From Chelonoidis abingdonii (lineage: Eukaryota; Chordata; Testudines; Testudinidae): a stretch of DNA of 64,000 bases. The position numbers and the translations under genes were made by a program. The stretch covers positions 36,159,086 to 36,223,085 of the forward strand of contig NC_133770.1 in NCBI RefSeq assembly GCF_003597395.2, read 5' to 3'. The notes below the pieces were generated by a model, which saw only the letters and a list, made by a program, of their open reading frames with translations, was not told where the DNA came from and made no database searches. The first letter of the stretch is position 1; each line of letters begins with the position of its first letter. Positions 58,700-64,000 of the stretch are shown here, piece by piece.

Positions 58700-60470
58700 T
58701 TTTTTTATATCAATAGTGTATGTTATCCCCAGAAGTTAAAATAACAACAAACTAAATTTGCACAATAGAAACTTGACCCAGAAGTCATCTGTTGTTCAGC
58801 AAAATTTTGTATTTGTCTGCAGGGTGGACTTTCCCATATAATACAACTTTCACTGTGCTACAGATGTTCTGTAATGCTAGGAGAAGCTTGCAATTCAATT
58901 CTCTGTGGCAGAAGGTCATTACACTAAAAGAAAAGTCCAGCTGAAGTCTGAATGAAAATTAAGCACAAAGTCAATACTAGTAGCTACAAATTAATTAAAT
59001 TAGTTGTATTAAAGCTTGTGGCAGACTCATGCATTCAAATTTGCCATGATTTTACGGAATAAAAAGCAAATGTGGATTTTTTTTTGCTTTCTTCCTTTGT
59101 TATATTTTATTTTACCTTTTTGAGTCGTGGCTACTAAATTTTTGGCTAATGTTAAAATAACGAGGAAGCTACATGTCGCCAATGGATAGTCACATTTAGC
59201 CACGACAGCCCTCAACAGGTGGAGCGTGGTACCAGGGATGTATTGTAACTCTGGAGTCACAATCCCTCTTGGAGTCCAGGGAGTACACCCCCTGGAATGC
59301 TGCACTGTGTTGCCTTTGGTGTGGTTGGCCAGCTTTGCAAGAAGATGTGAAGTATCAGAGGGCTGTGGGGCAATATGTGCCCTTGGAAGCACACAGGGGT
59401 AGCACTCCATGGTCTATATGGGGTGCAAAAAGTGGAAGTCCCATTTTGCCCCTCCTGCATCAAAGCTAGGGCTAGGGACAGTTTGCCCCTGTACATTCTT
59501 CTGCATTTGTGCCAGTAACATATATCTTTCTTCCACTTGCTCTCAGAACAAAAAGGTGGCAAAAAAAACACCCCAACCCATTAAGCTCTAGTCACACTCA
59601 GCCACAAATGTACCGGTCATACAAGGGCTTTGATCACTCTTTTTTAAGGGAAAAAGGCAAAGCATACATCACCCATGTTACAAAAAATAAAATATAAGTT
59701 AGCAGTTCACTAGGGCTGTGTTTGCTTTGGCAGAAAATTAAGTGAACTTTCATTCAAAATGTGATTGGTAGGTCACATGTTAAGGATCAGTAAAGCCCCC
59801 TGGGCAAAATCTTAACATACTCTCTCCATATTTTTAGGTGACAGCTGCTAGCTGTTAACATTTACAAGTGCCCAACCTAAGCAGAAAGTGCTTTTACGTC
59901 TATTCTTGTAAATCTGTGGAATTGTTTCCTAGGATGAACACACAAGGCCAGTACACATTCTCAGTCCCAGCTGTACAGAGATGGTTGGCAGAAATAAACA
60001 CAAATGAAATATATTAATTGGGAGATAGATTGTAGTCAGCTCTGTGCTCTGTTGTAGAGCAACAGGCTACCGTGGTGTGAAGTTCAAGACTTGAGTTTGG
60101 TTCTTCGGTCCCAGGCTCGTAGAAACTGTGAGCATAGCACGTTCAGCCCTTTTAGTAGGAGTGCCTAACAACCCCTGTGGTCAGTTAAAGAATGTTTTTT
60201 TTAACTGGAGATAGTGATACTGACCTCCTTCATAAAGCACTTTGAGATCCAAAGATTTAAAATGCGTTCTAAGAGCTTAGTATTTGTAATGGCCTGTGTA
60301 CCCCATCCTGGCTCTGAAAGAGTTAACTGAAACAGGAGAAGGAATCAGCCATCCACCTCCCCAAATGGCAAAACCAACACACTACCCCTTAATGCTCTAG
60401 TGCTTTGAAGGGACAGAGAGTGGGTGAGGCAAAATTTAGCTGTAGTGCCCCAACAGAAACCTCTGATTTG
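58700..60470. other. APBB1IP last intron, nothing certain
   Basis: The stretch 60010-60290 has SINE-like words (AGCACTTTGAGATCCAAAGA), suggesting an old tRNA SINE. Open frames near 59027-59470 have no recognisable family. Confidence 0.35.
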
Positions 60471-60473
60471 TAC

Positions 60474-60556
60474 CTTTGTCATCTCAGTGTGTTTCTGGGC
60501 CTCCAAGCTGGCAGGAGGTATGCTCTGGAGAATCTGTCCATTTGCTTGAACTGTAC
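60474..60556 (-). CDS. APBB1IP: APBB1IP penultimate exon (83 nt)
   Basis: On the - strand, after two bases that finish a codon, it reads TVQANGQILQSIPPASLEAQ then KHTEMTK. Human RIAM has a corresponding segment with QPNGQI and EAQRHAETSK just before DKKP. The acceptor is TTGAGACGTAACAG and the donor is AAG|GTACAA. It contains no full long ORF, so it is easily missed. Phase and sequence both match the terminal exon, which begins DKKP. Confidence 0.88.
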
Positions 60557-61305
60557 CTGTTACGTCTCAAAAAGAGGAAGGAGAACACAGGTATATTGAA
60601 TGTGCAGAATTAACCAGAACTCAAGCAATGAAGAATAAGAATTAACAAATCTGTTCATTTTCCAGCAGGGTACAAAAAGCTAGAATTCTGACAGTAATTG
60701 ACCTGTTATGGATTTTACTGCATCAAAAAGGACCATGCAGAGTTACAACATTGCCTCTTGCTTGTTTTCCACTTTTTTATTCAGTTCTGATTGACCTGCT
60801 ATGAAAAACAAACAAGTGAAACCATATAGTCAAATCAGTGACCGTACAAATTTTACTTTAAGTGTAACTGGCAATCCTAAAGGAAACAGTATTGCAAAGA
60901 TTATCAGAGTGGAATTATCAGTATCTCAAAAGGTGATGGAGGCATGAGGGTCCCTGGATTTAACTGATGGAAGTGGTAGGGGGAGTTAGGATGGCATAGA
61001 ACTAGGAAAGAAGTTTGTCTTTGGGCTTCAGGTTAAGCCAGAGTGGCAAGTGTGTAGAGTTAAGGATGGTATTTTCTGACCTTTCATTGGTTAAATTCTT
61101 AATTACAGTGTAACATTTTGCTAATGCTTTTAATAGTGTTTAGTTTGAGAATTCAACTGTACAACAATACATTTTTTCCTGGATTTTTTTGTAATGGAGC
61201 CTGCTTAAGTTTAGAGACAAAAGTATAATCATTCTATATGGATAAGGTTGTCAGATCTGAGGTCTTAGGACATTATGGATGGAGTCATCCCTTTTCATTA
61301 GTTGT

Positions 61306-62924
61306 CATTAGCTGTTAATTGATCACAGTTAACTCAAAAAAATGTAATCACACTTAATTTTTTAAATTGTGATTAATCAGACTTATAACCATAGAATACC
61401 AATTAAAATTTATTAACTATTTTTGGATGTTTTTCTACATTTTCAATATTGATTTTGATTACAACACAGAATACAAAGTGAACAGTGCTCACTTTATAGT
61501 ATTATTTTTATTACAAATATATGCACTGTAAAAATGATAAAAGAAATAGTATTTTTCAATTCACCTCATACAAGTACTGAAGTGCAATTTCTTTATTGTG
61601 AAAGTGTAACTTACAAATGTAGATTCTTTTTTCGTTACATAACTGCACTCAAAACAAAACTGTGTAAAACTTTAGTGCCTACAAGTCCATTCAACCCTAC
61701 TACTTATTCTGCCAATTGCTAAGACAAACAAGTTTGTGTACATTGACGGGAGATACTGCGGCCTGCTTCTTATTTACAATGTCACCTGAAAGTGAGAACA
61801 GGCATTCACATGGCACTTTTGTAGCCGGCGTTGCAAGGTATTTACATGCCAGATATGCTAAACATTCATATGTCCCTTCCATGCTTTGGCCACCATTCCA
61901 GAGGACATGCTTCCATGCTGATGGTTTGTTAAAAAAATAATGCATTAATTAAATTTGTGACTGAACTCCTTCAGGGGAGAATTGTATGTCTCCTGGTCTG
62001 TTTTACCTGCATTCATCCATATATTTCATGTTATAGCAGTCTTGGATGATGACCCAGCACATGTTCATTTTAAGAACACGTTCACATCAAAGTTGACAAA
62101 ATGCAAAGAAGGTACCAATGTGAGATTTCTAAAAATAGTTGCAGCACTCAACCCAAGGTTTAAGAATCTGAAGTGCTGTCCAAAATCTGAGAGGGACGAG
62201 GTGTGGAAAATGCTTTTAGAAAAACAACACTTTGATGTGGAAACTACAGAATCCAAACCACCAAAAGAGAAAATCAACCTTCTGCTGGTGGCATCTAACT
62301 CAGATGATGAAAATGAACACACATCGTTCCGATTTACTTTGGATTGTTGAGCAGAACCTGTCATCTGCATGGACGCATGTCCTCTGGAATGGTGGTTGAA
62401 GTATGAAGGGACATATGAATCTTTAGTGCATCTGACACATAAATATCTTGCTACGACAGTTACAACAGTCCCATGTGAATGCCTGTTCTCACTTGCAAGT
62501 GACATTGTAAACAAGAAGCGGGCAGCTTTATGCCCTGCAAATTGTAACCAACCTTGTTTGTCTGAGTGATTGGCTGACTAAGAAGTAGGACTGAGTGGAC
62601 TTGTAGGCGCTAAAATTTTACATTGTTTCACTTTTGAATGCAGGTTTTTTTGTACATAATTCTACATTTGTACGTTCAATTTTCATGATAAAGAAATTGA
62701 AGTACAGTACTTTTGAGGTGAATTAAAAATACAATTTTGTTTTACAGTGCACATATTTGTAATTAAAAATAAATATACAGAATACAAAGTCTACAGTGTT
62801 CACGTTATAATTGAAATTAATATATTTTAAAATGTAGTAAACATCCAAAAATATTTAAAATAATTGGTATTCTATTGTTAACACCGCAATTAATCACACA
62901 TTATTAACTCGGTTCACAGCTCTG
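61306..62924. mobile_element. fold-back hAT element with inverted transposase ends
   Basis: In the + direction, 62080-62570 carries a hAT transposase C-terminus: VRFLKIVAALNPRFKNLKCC, then YLATTVTTVPCECLFSLASD and VNKKRAALCPAN. The same dimerisation motif occurs on the - strand at 61945-61700 (KYLATPATKVPCECLFSLSG, VNKKQAAVSPVN). The AT-rich tails beyond are also inverted copies. The right terminus CAGCTCTG is hAT-like. All frames are broken. Confidence 0.8.
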
Positions 62925-63479
62925 AATCTTTGTATTTTCTCTAGGAGGGAGTTATGGGAGGCTTGAGAAACCAAATACACTGCAGAGTAGTAGTAAATGT
63001 TTGCTAGCTGGCTAAACTAAAACCCTGGAAGAGTTTTGCATGCTGTCAGTGTTGTGTAAGGGACTGTGTGTAAATGTCAATATTGCCAAACTGAATAATG
63101 ACAAAATGGAGCTTGTGGTTACTAGAAAAAACAAACTATATAGTTTAGTATGGATTAAACAAACTCTCCAGTTTAGTCTGGGGCCTTTGGAAACTTCAAC
63201 ATGTGAAAGAAGTAGACATACCTCCTCGATATCTGATCCATAAATTTCTGAACCTCAATAGATGGTCTAGTTTTCTTAGTGTAATTTACTATGCTGAGAC
63301 CCAATGAAGATGGAAGAAAGGCCTTTCAGAGTTATAGCACCTTTATGGATTACATTTTCAGTTGAAGAAATAAGATGTGATCTACAATTTCCATATCCTG
63401 CGCTTACCTCACGAGAAACGTCAGTCACTGCTATTGCATGGTTACAAAACAAAGTATGATAGCTTGAGTGTCACAGGTA

Positions 63480-64000
63480 CTCCTATCCAAGGTGATACAC
63501 TCTGAGGCCGGAAGGGACTATCATGATCATCTAGTCTGATCTTCTGCATATTGCAGGCCACAGAACCTCAACCACTCACTCCTGTAATAGACCCTTAACC
63601 TTTGACTGAGTTACTGAAGTCCTCAAATCATAATTTAAAGCCTTCAAGTTACAGAGACTTCACCATTTACACTAGTTTAAACCTGCAGGTGACCCATGCC
63701 CCACGCTGCAGAGGCAGACAAAAAAATCCCAGGGTCTCTGTCAGTCTGACCCAGGGGAAAATTCCTTCCCACCCCCAAATTTGGGAAGTAGTTAGACTGT
63801 GAGCATGTAGGCAATACTCACCAGCCAGACACCTGGGAAAGAATTCTCTGTAGTAACTCAGAGCCCTCCCCATCTAGTGTCCCATCACCAGCAGCTGGAG
63901 ATATTTGCTGCTAGCAGTCACAGACTGGCTATTTGCCACTGTAGGCAATCTCATCATATTATCCCCTCCATAAATTTATCAAGCTTAGTCTTGAAGCCAG
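63480..64000 (-). mobile_element. CR1-like LINE 3' region
   Basis: GGCCGGAAGGGACTATCATG, ATCATCTAGTCTGATCTTCT and AAATTTATCAAGCTTAGTCT match, on the - strand, the 3' part of a common amniote CR1. It continues past the window edge. Confidence 0.65.

Larger units (their letters stand above)
57698..60556 (-). other. APBB1IP: APBB1IP (RIAM) gene, last two exons
   Basis: This is the 3' end of the gene for RIAM, a cytoplasmic MRL-family adaptor. RIAM links Rap1-GTP to talin and integrin activation and recruits profilin and Ena/VASP through its proline-rich tail. The two exons join in phase 0 and supply the last ~207 residues. The N-terminal talin-binding, RA and PH exons are beyond the right edge. 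The terminal peptide DLMSDLMKALQKKRGNTS is nearly the same as the C-terminus of mammalian RIAM; the paralogue lamellipodin (RAPH1) ends differently. The gene converges on the SelO-like gene. Confidence 0.93.

Noticed and set aside
63405..63450. Possible APBB1IP exon ending GAG|GTAAGC on the - strand
   Set aside because: The donor looks good, but the peptide does not resemble any RIAM segment and no convincing acceptor was seen.
1..64000. CRISPR arrays, operons or bacterial elements
   Set aside because: Spliced exons, LINE/SINE content and composition are vertebrate; no regularly spaced direct repeats were found.

Overview
The window is vertebrate nuclear DNA and almost certainly from a turtle. 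The grounds are several CR1 LINEs (one with an ORF1 esterase), a tRNA-headed SINE with a CR1-like tail (the turtle Cry/PolIII type), a DIRS-type tyrosine-recombinase retrotransposon, Penelope-type fragments, and hAT, Tc1/mariner-like and Harbinger-like MITEs. Coding sequence is a small fraction and is split into short exons with consensus splice sites. I identified families from memory of protein and repeat families; no search was run.

Two real genes are visible and they converge. On the + strand, nine exons between 775 and 38105 encode the C-terminal ~262 residues of a SelO-family protein AMPylase (selenoprotein O pseudokinase fold). All exon junctions keep frame. The protein ends C-S-S-stop, so a cysteine sits where SELENOO has selenocysteine. 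On the - strand, two exons (60556-60474 and 58240-57698) encode the proline-rich C-terminus of APBB1IP (RIAM), the Rap1/talin/Ena-VASP adaptor. About 19.6 kb of repeat-rich intergenic DNA separates the two stop codons.

Layout. 1-6527: six-exon-side of the SelO gene (exons 1-5 of those visible), with a Penelope-like fragment, a 1.32 kb Harbinger-like element and a perfect 71-bp palindrome in its introns. 6528-24434: a 17.9 kb intron dominated by a nest in which a DIRS element (about 6968-19157) carries an LTR-like insert and a CR1, and the CR1 carries a second copy of the Harbinger-like element. It also holds a further LTR-like repeat, a 107-bp inverted repeat and old SINEs. 24435-38105: the last four SelO exons, with L2, CR1, MIR, mariner and hAT MITEs between them. 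38106-57697: intergenic DNA with a ~590-bp palindrome built around a mariner MITE, at least five pieces of one LTR-like family, a ruined hAT transposase gene, CR1/L2 relics and an unexplained GC-rich island. 57698-64000: the APBB1IP 3' exons, then intron DNA with a hAT fold-back element and a CR1 tail.

No rRNA, functional tRNA, CRISPR array or intact transposon gene was seen. Every transposon reading frame I recognise is interrupted by stops or frameshifts.
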